A DNA stretch of 9,555 bases from PXRE01 sp964435625 (GCA_964435625.1 CAYTAG010000136.1:1-9555); one strand, 5' to 3'; shown: positions 1 to 6,968, counted from the first letter of the stretch. Program-made: numbers and translations. The notes: generated from the letters alone by a model not told the origin.

Positions 1-166
1 CCTGCGGTGCTTACGTCGTCCGGGCGGGGTCGAGCGCCCGGCCCCTTTCAGTCCCACCCCGCCGGATGTGCCGGTTACCACTGCCGCGGCGGACGTGCCG
101 GCCACCTTCGCTAATCTGAACACTGCCGCGGTGAAGTGTGGTCCTCTCCGGGTAGTGGTTCGCCCC
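1..166. other. Non-coding tail after the ABC/LVIVD operon
   Basis: I see no convincing gene here. The minus strand carries GTGGGACTGAAAGGGGC (57 to 41), followed at once by a GC-rich hairpin. That reading frame is open to the window edge (it starts VGLKGAG) but is basic and Arg-rich, unlike haloarchaeal proteins. From memory, near-identical GGGACTGAAAGGGGC stretches recur in haloarchaeal genomes and are often mis-annotated as tiny ORFs; I could not search for this. An 11-base direct repeat CACTGCCGCGG lies at 79-89 and 121-131. There is no T-run after the LVIVD stop codon at 167, so no obvious intrinsic terminator. Confidence 0.5.
20..41 (-). repeat. GC-rich hairpin beside the GGGACTGAAAGGGGC motif
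   Basis: CCGGGCG (20-26) and CGCCCGG (35-41) are exact reverse complements, forming a 7-bp stem with an 8-base loop. On the minus strand it follows directly after the GGGACTGAAAGGGGC stretch, so the motif and hairpin may form one repeated non-coding element. The base pairing is seen; the role is unknown. Confidence 0.5.
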
Positions 167-1645
167 TCACTCCCGACCGCGGCGGCGCGCGTACCGCCAC
201 GCGCCCAGCGAGAGGCCGGCCAGCGCGGCGAGGGGCCCGAAGCCGGGGCCGGATTCGTCCGAGGTCGCGGTCTGGGTCGCACTGTCGGTCGGCGTCGCCG
301 TCGGTTCCGGGGTCGACTCGGGCGTGGGTTCCGGCGTCGGGGTCGGTTCCGGCGTCGGCGTAGGGGTCGACTCCAGCGGCGGCATCGACGCCTGGGTCCC
401 GGACTCGTCGGGGAACGTCATCACCGAGGCGTCGGCGTCGGTGGGGATCGCGGCGTTCGACGCGACGAAGAACTCCCCGGGTCGGCCGGCCTGCGCGGTC
501 CAGAAACTCGTCTCCCCGGGGTTCCGCCAGTGGGCCAGCAGTTCCGGGTTCGACGGGTCGCTCACGTCGTGGATCTTGACGCCGTCCTGGTACCACGAGG
601 AGTACAGGCGGTCGCCGTGGATCTCGAAGTTGTGCGAGGTCGTCCAGGTGCCCGACCCCTGTCTGGCATCCCCGACGTCGGTCGGTTCGATGGTCGCACG
701 CTTCCGCGGCGAGGCCGGGTCGCTCAGGTCCCACAGGTCGATTCCACCCGGCCCGCCCTCCTCGGTCGACCGGTCGACCTCCCAGGCCTCCGCGCCGACG
801 GCGTAGAGGTCGCCGTCGTCGTCGACCGCCGCATAGTGTGCGTTGCCCGGCGGTTCGGTCGCTTCCCGGGACGCCTCCTCCAGGCTCAGGTCGGCCAGAT
901 CCGCCCGCGAGTGGGCGCCGAAGTGGGTCACGTACCCGGGGTTCGCCGGGTCCGAAACGTCCAGGACCCAGGAGCCGGCGTCCCAGTACGCGAGGTAGGC
1001 GAACCCGGCCTGGACGAAGACGTCGTGGAGGGTGTACAGCCCGGCGTCGACGTCCTGCCACGCCTCGTCGTAGTCGAGCAGCGACCACCGCGCGACGTGT
1101 TCGGGGTCGTCGCCGGAGACGTCCCAGATCATCAGCGGGTTGCCCCGGAGGCCGTTGCCGGTCAGGTAGACGTGACCGCCGTCGACGAAGGCGTTGTGGA
1201 TCGAGTGCTGGGTCCCCTGGAAGTCGACCTGCCGTGGATCGGCCGGGTCGCTGACGTCGTACACCACGAACCCGTAAACCACGTTCCGGATCCGGTTCGC
1301 CGGCCCCGCTACGACGAGCGTGTCGCCGTCGACCTCGACGTCGAAGATCTGCCGTAGCGGACCGCCGTCGACCCCTTCCAGCAGGCTCCGGCGGTCGGCC
1401 AGCACCTGGGGGTCCGCGGGGTCGGTGACGTCGACGGTGGCGAACCCGGTCGTCGTCGCCACGTACGCGACCTCCCGGTCGTCGCCGAGGACGAGTTCCT
1501 TCGCGCCCTCCAGTTCGACCTCCCCGATGGGTCCGTACTCGTCGGTCCCGGTCACCACCGCAGCCGTCCCCCCTACCGCCGCCAGCGTGGCGCCGGTGTG
1601 CAGAAACGTCCGGCGTCGCATGCCCGATTTTTCGAGGGTCGACAC
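167..1645 (-). CDS. Exported LVIVD-repeat beta-propeller surface protein, Tat signal and PGF-CTERM anchor
   Basis: A 492-residue cell-surface protein of unknown ligand. The N-terminus has a twin-arginine signal (R11-R12-T-F-L, then a hydrophobic Ala/Gly/Val stretch to about residue 32). Six D(V/L)S/TDPxxP-type blade motifs start near residues 71, 129, 174, 228, 305 and 359, the pattern of the LVIVD repeat family, which is thought to form a beta-propeller. Residues 425-463 are a Thr/Pro/Glu/Ser-rich stalk, probably glycosylated. The tail is PGF (467-469), a hydrophobic segment, then R487-R489: a PGF-CTERM signal, known to be processed by archaeosortase A for lipid anchoring. The start is GTG, with AGGA (1654-1651) five bases upstream. 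ATG at 1621 (Met9) is an alternative and would still keep the signal. It is the last gene of the ABC operon, 10 bases after the permease stop, suggesting a shared job. Family assignment is firm; function is not. Confidence 0.93.
   Translation of the reverse strand: MSTLEKSGMRRRTFLHTGATLAAVGGTAAVVTGTDEYGPIGEVELEGAKELVLGDDREVAYVATTTGFATVDVTDPADPQVLADRRSLLEGVDGGPLRQIFDVEVDGDTLVVAGPANRIRNVVYGFVVYDVSDPADPRQVDFQGTQHSIHNAFVDGGHVYLTGNGLRGNPLMIWDVSGDDPEHVARWSLLDYDEAWQDVDAGLYTLHDVFVQAGFAYLAYWDAGSWVLDVSDPANPGYVTHFGAHSRADLADLSLEEASREATEPPGNAHYAAVDDDGDLYAVGAEAWEVDRSTEEGGPGGIDLWDLSDPASPRKRATIEPTDVGDARQGSGTWTTSHNFEIHGDRLYSSWYQDGVKIHDVSDPSNPELLAHWRNPGETSFWTAQAGRPGEFFVASNAAIPTDADASVMTFPDESGTQASMPPLESTPTPTPEPTPTPEPTPESTPEPTATPTDSATQTATSDESGPGFGPLAALAGLSLGAWRYARRRGRE
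257..373 (-). repeat. TPTPEP-type low-complexity stalk coding repeat
   Basis: Codons 425-463 of the LVIVD gene encode tandem TP/EP/TPEP units (densest at residues 427-452, positions 290-367). The DNA is correspondingly repetitive, with recurring GGTTCCGGCGTCGGG-like units when read on the plus strand. It forms the spacer between the propeller and the PGF-CTERM anchor. Such tracts can vary in length between strains. Confidence 0.75.
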
Positions 1646-1655
1646 ATAAATCCTG

Positions 1656-2702
1656 TCAACCGTCGACCCGTCGGGTGGCCCGCCGCAGGGCCACGACCGC
1701 GATCACGGCCAGGACGACGGCGCCGGCCAGCGAGGCGTAGGTCCCCGGTCCGGGAGTCCCGACCGCGAACCGCGCGACCACGTTCGGGGGGTTCTCGGGG
1801 AGCAACAACGTTGCACCGAACAGCACGAGCAGCCCCGAGGAGTACAGGAACTGGGCGAGCCGGCGGTCCCGCAGGGCGACGGCGACGCCCAGTCCCACGG
1901 CCGACACCGCGGTCGCCAGCGCGGTCACGAACGCGAGCAACTCGGGGACGTGTGCGACCGTCGTCCCGTTGAACCGCAACAGTCCGATCCACAGCGCAGC
2001 CTGGACCGGGACGGGCGCGGCCGCCGCCAGCAACTTCCCGTCGACGATGGCAGACAGCGGGACCGGCGACGCCCGCAGTAGTTCGAGGGTCCCGCGCTCG
2101 ACCTCCTCGGCGAGCGAGTCGACCGCGACCGACCCGCCGACGAACACCGGCATGAACATCAACAGCGGCAGCAACACCGTGTACGTGAACCCGAAGTACG
2201 GGGTCGACTGGACCGGGTCCGGCAGCGCCACCGGCGTCCGTTCCAGGTGGACCGCCCGGTCCTGTCGCAGCGTCGTCTCGTACTCCCGGAGCAGCCCCTG
2301 CAACTCGACGACGACCATCGTCGTCCGGAAGGACCCTTCCGGCGCCGTGACGTTCACCTGGATCCGGTCGTCGTCCAGCCGTTCGGTGAGGACGACGGCG
2401 TCGACCTCGCCGCTCTCGAAGGCGGCAATCGCGTCCTCGTCGGTTTCGAAGGGTCGGGGCCTGGCGCCGTCCCTGCCGGCTGCGACGTCAACCAGCCGGT
2501 CGGCGTCGTCGCCCGCGATGGCGACCTCGACCTCCGAGCCGCCGACCGACCCGGGGTCGTACATCGACACCAGGCCGACGACGAGAAACGACGCGAACGC
2601 GGCGACGAACAGCTGGATGAGCAGCGCCAGCACGATGGTCTTCTCCTTGCGGAGCGACGCCAGTTCCCGCCGCGCGACGACGAGTATGGGACTACGCCAC
2701 AA
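1656..2702 (-). CDS. ABC-2 type transporter permease (NatB-like)
   Basis: A 348-residue membrane subunit that pairs with the ATPase encoded first in the operon. TM1 is at about 22-44. A hydrophilic extracellular domain follows at about 45-170, then five more likely TM segments near 171-194, 222-242, 250-276, 282-301 and 320-340. The coupling segment E200-x-E-R-G-T-L-E-L-L-R-A-S-P-V, ending in D-G-K (221-223), is typical of ABC-2/NatB permeases and matches the same element in the neighbouring 589-residue permease. The two may therefore form a heterodimeric pore. The start is TTG at 2702, overlapping the upstream gene by 11 bases, with GGTGGTGG six bases ahead, so translation is probably coupled. 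No ATG or GTG was seen near the N-terminus that would keep TM1. Direction and substrate are unknown; NatAB relatives export Na+ or drugs, but nothing here fixes that. Confidence 0.9.
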   Translation of the reverse strand: MWRSPILVVARRELASLRKEKTIVLALLIQLFVAAFASFLVVGLVSMYDPGSVGGSEVEVAIAGDDADRLVDVAAGRDGARPRPFETDEDAIAAFESGEVDAVVLTERLDDDRIQVNVTAPEGSFRTTMVVVELQGLLREYETTLRQDRAVHLERTPVALPDPVQSTPYFGFTYTVLLPLLMFMPVFVGGSVAVDSLAEEVERGTLELLRASPVPLSAIVDGKLLAAAAPVPVQAALWIGLLRFNGTTVAHVPELLAFVTALATAVSAVGLGVAVALRDRRLAQFLYSSGLLVLFGATLLLPENPPNVVARFAVGTPGPGTYASLAGAVVLAVIAVVALRRATRRVDG

Positions 2703-4461
2703 GCTGGACCACCACCAGGTTGTAGGTCGCGTGCAGGACGACCGCCGCCACGACGGTCGCCAGGTACCGCCAGGCGCCGCGGCTCGCGCCGAGCGCGCTG
2801 ACGCCCGCGGTGACGACGTGCAGTGCCAGCGGTGCGAACAGCAGCAGGACCGCCAGCCCCGCGTCCTCCGGGCCGGCGACGGTCGTGAACGCCGCCCGGC
2901 CCAGGGGAAGTTCCGGCAGTTGCACCAGCCTGGCGATGGCGGTCAGCTTCTCGCCCAGGAAGAAGCCGAGGCCGCTGGCTGCGCCGACCGCCAGCGCCGC
3001 GCCGGCGGTCCGGTCGAACCGCTCGTGGACGTACCCGGCGTAGACGTGGACGCTCTTTGCGAGTTCCTCGACGGCCGCGATGGCGACCAGCAACAGCGGC
3101 AGGGTCACCTCCAGCGGGAGCGCGAACAGCAGCGCGATCAACAGCAGTTCCACGACGAGGACGAACGGGATCAGGGCGGCGGTCATCGCGGCGACGCCCA
3201 CCGCCGAACGGATCCGGCTTGCGAAGGCGTCCAGCGCCTTCAGGTGGACCGGCCGCTGGGTGAACATGTCCTCCTCGCGGTAGACGCCGACCCCCAGCAG
3301 GAAGAGCACGCCGGCCGAGAGGAAAAGCGGCAGGGTGGCGAACAGGTACGCGCCCGCGGTGGTGGTCTCGCCGAGCAGGTCCCGGACGACGACAGACAGC
3401 GGCGAGATGAGCGCGATGGGCGTCACCTCGGTGAACACCGCGGGCACGAACAGGTAGGCGGTCAGGCCGACGCTGATGGTCACCGTGAGGAAGGTCAACT
3501 CCTTGTAGGACCGCGCGAACATCGCCGCGACGAACGTCGCCGCGAGGAAGACCAGCGCGATGGGGACCACGGCGGCGACCGAGAGCGGGCCGCCGCCGAC
3601 CCAGACCGCGGTGGCGACGGCGATGGCGATCATCCCCGCGAAGTACGGCAGCGTCTTGCCGGCGACGATGTCGCCCGGCGAGGCCGGTGAAACCAGCAGC
3701 AGTTCCCCCCGACGGTCGATGCGCTCGCGCAGGACCGACGCGCCGTAGGCCTGGACGACGAAGTTCATCGGCACCACGAACAGGAACGCCAGCACCAGCG
3801 CACCGAACGGGAACGGCGGCTGGATGTCCCCCGGCGACCCCGACTGCCCCGTCGAGAACAGCGGTTGCCCGCCGACGTCCGGGAGCGAACCGCCCCCATC
3901 GGAGGCCGAATCGCCGCCCGATCCACCTGGAGCAGAGGTTGCATCGCCGCCCCCGCCGTTGCCGTCCGTCGGGCCGCTCCCGCTGGACCCACCCCCGGGA
4001 TTCGCCGCCGTCTCGCCGTCGCGGGAGGTGTACACCAGGTTCACCTCGACCGGGAACGCGGCCGATCGGTTGGATTCCCCGGCGAGCGTCCGGTCGTTGT
4101 ACCGCAGTACGGTCGTCCGAAGTTCCGCCAGCGCGGCCCGGCCCTTGCGGTCGTCCGGGGGACGGATCCCCTCGTCCGTGATCAGCAGGTCGAGGTCGCC
4201 GGATTCCAGCGCCGCGGGATCGGGCTCTTCGACCACGAACGTCGGGTCGTCGCTGACCGGCCCGTGGAACGGGCTGTCGGGCGAGACGCCCACCCGGTAG
4301 AGGCCGGCGTCGTGGGTGACGTCGGCCGTGGCGACGGCCCCGCCAATCGCGCCCGCGACGACGAGCGCGAGGACCCCGGCGACGATCCGCCGCCGGTCCA
4401 GCGTCCCGGCCCCCTTCAGGACCTCCCAGCGGGCGATCCGCAGGACAGTTCTCGGGTTCAC
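2692..4461 (-). CDS. ABC-2 permease fused to a PrsW-like intramembrane protease domain
   Basis: A 589-residue, two-part membrane protein. Residues 1-392 are an ABC-2 permease: TM1 about 26-44, extracellular loop 45-217 ending in a Gly/Ser-rich linker (155-192), TM segments from about 218 to 392, and the family element R249-x-x-G-E-L-L-L-V-S-P-A-S-P with G-K at 268-269. Residues about 420-589 form a second multi-helix unit with four ordered motifs resembling PrsW (MEROPS M82): E465-E466-x-x-K469; G497-x-G-F-F-x-x-E504; H548 in a helix; and H577-A-T-Y-N581. In PrsW and related CPBP proteases the Glu pair and the His residues are the proposed active site; EExxK fits PrsW better than the EExxxR of CPBP. 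The GTG start overlaps the ATPase stop as GTGA and has GGAGG seven bases upstream (4473-4469). The fusion is seen in one uninterrupted frame; proteolytic activity is inferred. Confidence 0.88.
   Translation of the reverse strand: MNPRTVLRIARWEVLKGAGTLDRRRIVAGVLALVVAGAIGGAVATADVTHDAGLYRVGVSPDSPFHGPVSDDPTFVVEEPDPAALESGDLDLLITDEGIRPPDDRKGRAALAELRTTVLRYNDRTLAGESNRSAAFPVEVNLVYTSRDGETAANPGGGSSGSGPTDGNGGGGDATSAPGGSGGDSASDGGGSLPDVGGQPLFSTGQSGSPGDIQPPFPFGALVLAFLFVVPMNFVVQAYGASVLRERIDRRGELLLVSPASPGDIVAGKTLPYFAGMIAIAVATAVWVGGGPLSVAAVVPIALVFLAATFVAAMFARSYKELTFLTVTISVGLTAYLFVPAVFTEVTPIALISPLSVVVRDLLGETTTAGAYLFATLPLFLSAGVLFLLGVGVYREEDMFTQRPVHLKALDAFASRIRSAVGVAAMTAALIPFVLVVELLLIALLFALPLEVTLPLLLVAIAAVEELAKSVHVYAGYVHERFDRTAGAALAVGAASGLGFFLGEKLTAIARLVQLPELPLGRAAFTTVAGPEDAGLAVLLLFAPLALHVVTAGVSALGASRGAWRYLATVVAAVVLHATYNLVVVQLVA
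3886..3999 (-). repeat. Gly/Ser/Asp-rich extracellular linker
   Basis: Codons 155-192 of the 589-residue permease encode a low-complexity Gly/Ser/Asp/Pro linker in the large extracellular loop, just before TM2. It is probably disordered and may tether the extracellular subdomain to the membrane part. Composition is seen directly; the structural role is inferred. Confidence 0.6.
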
Positions 4462-5330
4462 GGTCCGTCCTCCGCCGCGACGTCGAGGAAGACGTCCTCC
4501 AGGCTCGGTTCCACGGTCCGGATGTCGACCACCTCGCCGTCGCGCCGGCCCGCCTGCTCGCGGACGACCTCGACGCCGTCGAGGTCCTCCACGACCGTCC
4601 GGTAGCGGCCGTCGACCGCGACGCTGCCCTCGACGGGGACCGACGTGTACACGCGGTACTCGGTGGTGCCGTGGGTGGCCTGGATCTCCCCGACGGTCCC
4701 GCGGGCGACGATCTCGCCGCGGTCCATGATGACCACCCGGTCGCAGACGTCCTCGACGTGATAGAGGTTGTGCGCCGAGAAGACGACGGTCCGGCCCTCC
4801 GCCGCCAGTTCCCGGACGAACTCCAGGACGTAGTTGGTCGTGACGGGGTCCAGGCCGCTGGCCGGTTCGTCGTAGATCAACACGTCGGGGTCGTTGACCA
4901 GCGACCGCGCGATTGCGACCTTCCGGGTCATCCCCTTCGAGAGGTCACCGATGGGCCGGTCCCGGACCTCCAGGTCGAGTTCGTCCAGCGACTCCCGGAT
5001 GCGCCGGTCGGCGACCTCGCGGTCGACGCCGTAGAGGTCCGCGAAAAACCGCAGGTACGACAGCGGCGTCATCTCCTCGTACAGCGGCGACTCCTCGGGG
5101 AGGAAACCGAGGTTCCGGCGCATCTCCGACTCGGCGACGTCGTGGCCAGCGACCGTCGCGGTGCCCCGGGTCGGTTCGACGAGTCCGGCGAGCATCTTCA
5201 GCGTCGTGGTCTTGCCGGCGCCGTTCGGGCCGACGATTCCGAACACCTCGCCGGCGTCGACCGAGAACGTGCTGTCCGCGACGGCGACGACGCCGCGGTA
5301 CTCCTTGCGGAGGGCCTCGACTGTTATCAT
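4458..5330 (-). CDS. ABC transporter ATP-binding protein (NatA-like)
   Basis: A 290-residue cytoplasmic ATPase that powers the two permeases encoded after it. It has Walker A G34-P-N-G-A-G-K-T41, a signature L130-S-K-G-M, Walker B V150-L-I-Y-D-E-P with D-loop S-G-L-D (158-161), and H-loop H187 in S-A-H-N. At the usual Q-loop position the sequence is F-L-P-E-E (77-81), with Glu instead of Gln, a variant I recall from NatA-type exporters. The C-terminal ~70 residues are the extra domain common in ABC-2 ATPases and end with P-S-L-E-D-V-F. I chose ATG at 5330. The same frame stays open far upstream, but that stretch lies inside the chemotaxis gene in another frame and is Arg/Gly-rich nonsense. 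There is no Shine-Dalgarno; a TATA-like ATTTAAC sits about 34 bases upstream, so the transcript has a very short leader. Confidence 0.95.
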   Translation of the reverse strand: MITVEALRKEYRGVVAVADSTFSVDAGEVFGIVGPNGAGKTTTLKMLAGLVEPTRGTATVAGHDVAESEMRRNLGFLPEESPLYEEMTPLSYLRFFADLYGVDREVADRRIRESLDELDLEVRDRPIGDLSKGMTRKVAIARSLVNDPDVLIYDEPASGLDPVTTNYVLEFVRELAAEGRTVVFSAHNLYHVEDVCDRVVIMDRGEIVARGTVGEIQATHGTTEYRVYTSVPVEGSVAVDGRYRTVVEDLDGVEVVREQAGRRDGEVVDIRTVEPSLEDVFLDVAAEDGP

Positions 5331-5360
5331 TTGATTGACGGGTAGAACGGAGCGAGCGCA

Positions 5361-5367
5361 GTTAAAT
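5361..5367 (-). promoter_or_regulatory. TATA-like box for the ABC operon
   Basis: Minus-strand ATTTAAC lies 31-37 bases before the ATG at 5330 in the 47-base gap after the chemotaxis gene. At normal archaeal spacing it would start transcription about 8-10 bases before the ATG. No Shine-Dalgarno is present, which suits a near-leaderless mRNA. It implies the ABC operon has its own promoter rather than depending on the transducer gene. Confidence 0.5.
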
Positions 5368-5377
5368 CCAGTTGCCG

Positions 5378-6937
5378 TTACCGGCCGCCGTCGGCGGCCA
5401 TCTCGGCGGCCTCCTCGCCGGGCACGTCCTCGGCCATCGACCGGAGGGTCGACCGGAGGCGGTCGGCCCGGTCGGTGAGGACCCGGCCCTGTTCGGACAC
5501 CTCCGACAGCGTCGCGGCCTGCTGTTCGGCCGCGGCGGCGACCGACTCCGCCTCCTCGGCGGTCTGGGCGTTCGTCGACGAGATCTCCTGGACCATCGAG
5601 ACGACCGACTGCACCGACCGCGCCTGCTCGGCGGTGGCGTCGCTGATGTTCTGGATGCCGCCGTCGATGTCCTCGACGTAGCCGGCGATCTCCTCCAGGG
5701 CGTCGATGGCCTCCTCGGTGGTGTCGGCGCCCTTGAGCACCTGCTGGCGGGCGTCCTGGATGTCGTCGACTGCGTGGCCGGTCCGGGACTGCACGCCTTC
5801 GATGCGGTCCTCGATCTCCTCTGCGGCCTCGCGGGTCTCCTCGGCGAGGTCCTTGACCTCGTCGGCGACGACGGCGAAGCCCTCGCCGGCCTCGCCCGCC
5901 CGCGCGGCCTCGATGGAGGCGTTCAGCGCGAGGATGTTGGTCTGCTCGGCGATCTCGGAGATGAACTCCGTGATCTCGCCGATCTCGGTCATCTCCGTCT
6001 CCAGGGCCTCGATCTCGGCGGCGGTCTCCTCGATGCGCGTGACGACCTCCTGGGCCTGCTCGGCCGCGGCCTCGGCGGCGTGGCTGCCGGCCTCGCCGGC
6101 CTCGGCGGCCCGTTCGGACTGGCTCGCCAGGTCGTCGGTCGAGGAGGCGACCTCCTCGGCGGTCGCCGAGAGGTTCTCGACCTCGGCGGAGATCTCCTCC
6201 AGCATCTTCCGCTGGCGGACCGCCCCTTCGGCGATCTCCTGGACGGACTCGCTGATCGACTCGCTGGCTCGGCCCACCTCGTCGGCGTTCTCCTTGAAGC
6301 GCGTCGTCTCGGTCGCCATCGTCTCGGAGTCCTCGATGGCGTCGCCCAGCCGCGACTCCAGGTCGGCGAGGGACTCGTTGATGTCCTCCCCGATAGCCTG
6401 GAGGAGTTCGTTGTCGGAGTCCGCATCGACGCGACGGGAGAAGTCCCCTTCGGCGGCGGCCGTCAGCGCCTCGCAGTACTCGGGGATCTTCGCCTCCAGT
6501 TCCGCCTCCTGGCGCTGCAGTCGCTCGTGCAACCGGTCGGCCTCCGACCGGGCCTCCCTGCGCTCGTCGTCGAGGTCGTGCATCCGGTCGCTGACGTCCG
6601 CGAGCGCGTCCCCGATCCGGCCGGCGGCCCCCCCGACGTCGGCGTCGACGTCGACGCCGGGGTCGCCGTCCGCGAGGCGCTCGGCGGCCTCCGCCAGCGA
6701 GTCCAGCGGCGACGTTACCTGGGTCACCACGACGGCGCCGACGACGCCGACGGCGACCAGCGACGCGGCGGCGGTGAGGAGCACGCCGACCGTGCCGCCA
6801 AGGACGATCCCGGCGACGGCGCCAACGACGACGAGGACGACACCGCCCGCGAGCGTCGCGCCGACCGGGCCGTCCAGGCCCTCGCCGATGGCGTCCCACG
6901 GATCGTCGTCCGACCCATCCTCGGTGTCGATATCCAT
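5378..6937 (-). CDS. Methyl-accepting chemotaxis transducer (Htr) without an extracellular sensor domain
   Basis: A 519-residue signal transducer expected to control CheA/CheW. An acidic cytoplasmic N-terminus (1-25) is followed by two TM helices (about 26-47 and 50-72) separated by only a few residues, so there is essentially no extracellular ligand-binding domain. A HAMP domain follows (about 73-125), then a second HAMP-like unit (about 150-200), and a long coiled-coil signalling domain (about 215-500). The nearly invariant hairpin tip E331-Q-T-N-I-L-A-L-N-A-S-I-E-A-A-R-A-G is intact, with acidic/Ala heptads on both arms that include likely methylation Glu pairs. No C-terminal receptor pentapeptide is evident. 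The ATG at 6937 lacks a Shine-Dalgarno and is probably leaderless. Signal is unknown; the architecture suggests sensing within the membrane, in the cytoplasm, or through a partner protein, as in sensory-rhodopsin transducers, but no rhodopsin gene is adjacent. Confidence 0.93.
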   Translation of the reverse strand: MDIDTEDGSDDDPWDAIGEGLDGPVGATLAGGVVLVVVGAVAGIVLGGTVGVLLTAAASLVAVGVVGAVVVTQVTSPLDSLAEAAERLADGDPGVDVDADVGGAAGRIGDALADVSDRMHDLDDERREARSEADRLHERLQRQEAELEAKIPEYCEALTAAAEGDFSRRVDADSDNELLQAIGEDINESLADLESRLGDAIEDSETMATETTRFKENADEVGRASESISESVQEIAEGAVRQRKMLEEISAEVENLSATAEEVASSTDDLASQSERAAEAGEAGSHAAEAAAEQAQEVVTRIEETAAEIEALETEMTEIGEITEFISEIAEQTNILALNASIEAARAGEAGEGFAVVADEVKDLAEETREAAEEIEDRIEGVQSRTGHAVDDIQDARQQVLKGADTTEEAIDALEEIAGYVEDIDGGIQNISDATAEQARSVQSVVSMVQEISSTNAQTAEEAESVAAAAEQQAATLSEVSEQGRVLTDRADRLRSTLRSMAEDVPGEEAAEMAADGGR

Positions 6938-6961
6938 AAGGTAACAGGCGGAACAGAAGTT

Positions 6962-6968
6962 GGTAAGC
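6962..6968 (-). promoter_or_regulatory. Possible TATA-like box for the transducer gene
   Basis: Minus-strand GCTTACC is centred about 28 bases before the ATG at 6937, the spacing expected for a leaderless haloarchaeal transcript, and no Shine-Dalgarno precedes the ATG. The box is a weak match. A second AT-rich candidate, CTATTTTC (6995-6988), would give a leader of about 28 bases, but it may instead be the T-tract of the tyrS terminator. Confidence 0.3.

Noticed and set aside
1..57. Minus-strand frame starting VGLKGAG and open to the window edge
   Set aside because: It is basic and very short within the window, and better explained as a repeated non-coding element containing GGGACTGAAAGGGGC.
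68..1357. Plus-strand open frame opposite the LVIVD gene (429 codons)
   Set aside because: It is Arg/Val/Gly-rich and lacks domains, whereas the opposite strand has six LVIVD blades, a Tat signal and PGF-CTERM.
1969..3690. Long plus-strand open frame opposite the two permeases (573 codons)
   Set aside because: It is antisense to two convincing membrane proteins. Its Ser/Thr-rich and then Arg/Gln/Asp-rich composition is typical of a GC-rich shadow frame.
5331..6899. Upstream extension of the ABC ATPase frame to an 813-residue protein
   Set aside because: The extra part overlaps the chemotaxis gene in another frame and reads as Arg/Gly-rich nonsense. The ATPase begins normally at ATG 5330, with M-I-T-V-E-A-L-R-K-E-Y.
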